Positions 5,297 through 5,510 of a DNA stretch of 5,510 nucleotides are shown one piece after another. The translations under genes were made by a program, and so were the position numbers. Below the pieces are notes generated by a model that saw only the letters and a list, made by a program, of their open reading frames with translations, was not told the DNA's origin and ran no database searches. Location of the stretch: the NCBI RefSeq assembly GCF_001279695.1, contig NZ_LGDD01000072.1, forward strand, positions 1 through 5,510, in the 5' to 3' direction. Source of the DNA: Streptomyces sp. WM6378 (lineage in GTDB: Bacteria > Actinomycetota > Actinomycetes > Streptomycetales > Streptomycetaceae). How positions within the stretch are numbered: position 1 is the stretch's first letter; the number at the start of each line of letters is the position of its first letter.

Positions 5297-5510
5297 ATGA
5301 TTAACGAGTGGTATGTCCTCATTGAGGAGGACACCTGGATAAATCAACGTGCTGATGGCGTGGCCTTGGAGGTGCATCGATGGATGCTGGTGGGTACTTA
5401 CCGCATTGGCGAGGATCAGGCGGAGGCGGTCGCTGCGGCGGAGGATGCGGCGTTGCACTACATACCGCGTGGGCTGGCTCGGAGCGCGCGGCCGGGGGAT
5501 GAGCCGGCGC
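5297..5510 (+). CDS. uncharacterised protein, 3' end beyond the window
   Basis: The first 71 residues of a protein open to the right edge: MINEWYVLIEEDTWINQR, then a segment with LEVHRWMLVGTYRIG (24-38), an Ala/Glu-rich helix (41-53: QAEAVAAAEDAAL) and HYIPRGLARSARPGDEP. It looks like a small soluble alpha/beta protein of the kind often left as hypothetical in Streptomyces; I cannot name its family. ATG 5297 is preferred with AGGTGG 9 nt upstream; ATG 5288 is in frame, would add three residues and has AGGGAAG at 5273-5279. It lies 109 bp after the 4669 gene on the same strand, close enough for co-transcription, though nothing proves it. The reading is supported by the mixed amino-acid composition and by the lack of stops in 214 bases. 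Confidence 0.65.
   Translation, partial: MINEWYVLIEEDTWINQRADGVALEVHRWMLVGTYRIGEDQAEAVAAAEDAALHYIPRGLARSARPGDEPA

Noticed and set aside
4531..5334. Minus-strand frame of 267 codons across the two right-hand unknown genes
   Set aside because: Its product is a Pro/Arg/Ser/His-rich mixture with no motif and it spans two plus-strand genes plus their spacer. The plus-strand genes have better starts and ribosome binding sites.

Overview
The window looks like chromosomal DNA from a high-GC actinomycete, most probably Streptomyces. The genes use mostly G/C-ending codons, GTG starts and GGAGG-type ribosome binding sites. The recognisable protein families also fit: an ArsR metal sensor, a MerR regulator paired with a YhgE/Pip-type membrane protein, and a degenerate relative of the small histidine-kinase-like ATPases common in Streptomyces. 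No tRNA, rRNA, CRISPR array or intact transposase was found.

Layout. (1) 2-262, plus strand: the C-terminal part of an ArsR/SmtB repressor that enters from the left edge and has a complete alpha-5 type D-H-H-H metal site. (2) 263-722: no convincing gene. It holds a weak terminator-like hairpin, a strongly GT-rich block with degenerate tandem repeats, and a perfect 38-bp palindrome that is very likely the terminator of the next gene. (3) 723-2030, minus strand: a six-TM membrane protein of the YhgE/Pip / ABC-2 permease-like type. (4) 2031-2161: a divergent control region with a dyad centred exactly in the 18-bp spacer of a candidate promoter for the membrane protein, as expected for MerR-family control. 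(5) 2162-2827, plus strand: the MerR regulator. (6) 2828-3941: about 1.1 kb without a credible gene, containing a possible terminator, several inverted repeats and a second GT-rich block that partly resembles the first. (7) 3942-4475, plus strand: a degenerate HATPase-like protein. (8) 4669-5187, plus strand: an unrecognised 172-aa protein with a long hairpin encoded in its 3' end. (9) 5297 to the right edge, plus strand: the start of another unrecognised protein.

How the parts work together. The one clear functional module is the divergent MerR / membrane protein pair, most simply a ligand-responsive regulator controlling an export or envelope protein. The ArsR gene's target is not visible; it probably lies upstream of the window. 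The right third (about 4480-5510) has lower GC and more T-ending codons than the centre and reads like accessory DNA. I cannot show that any previously undescribed system is present. The best leads are the two right-hand unknown genes, the degenerate ATPase, and the paired GT-rich blocks flanking the MerR/transporter module.
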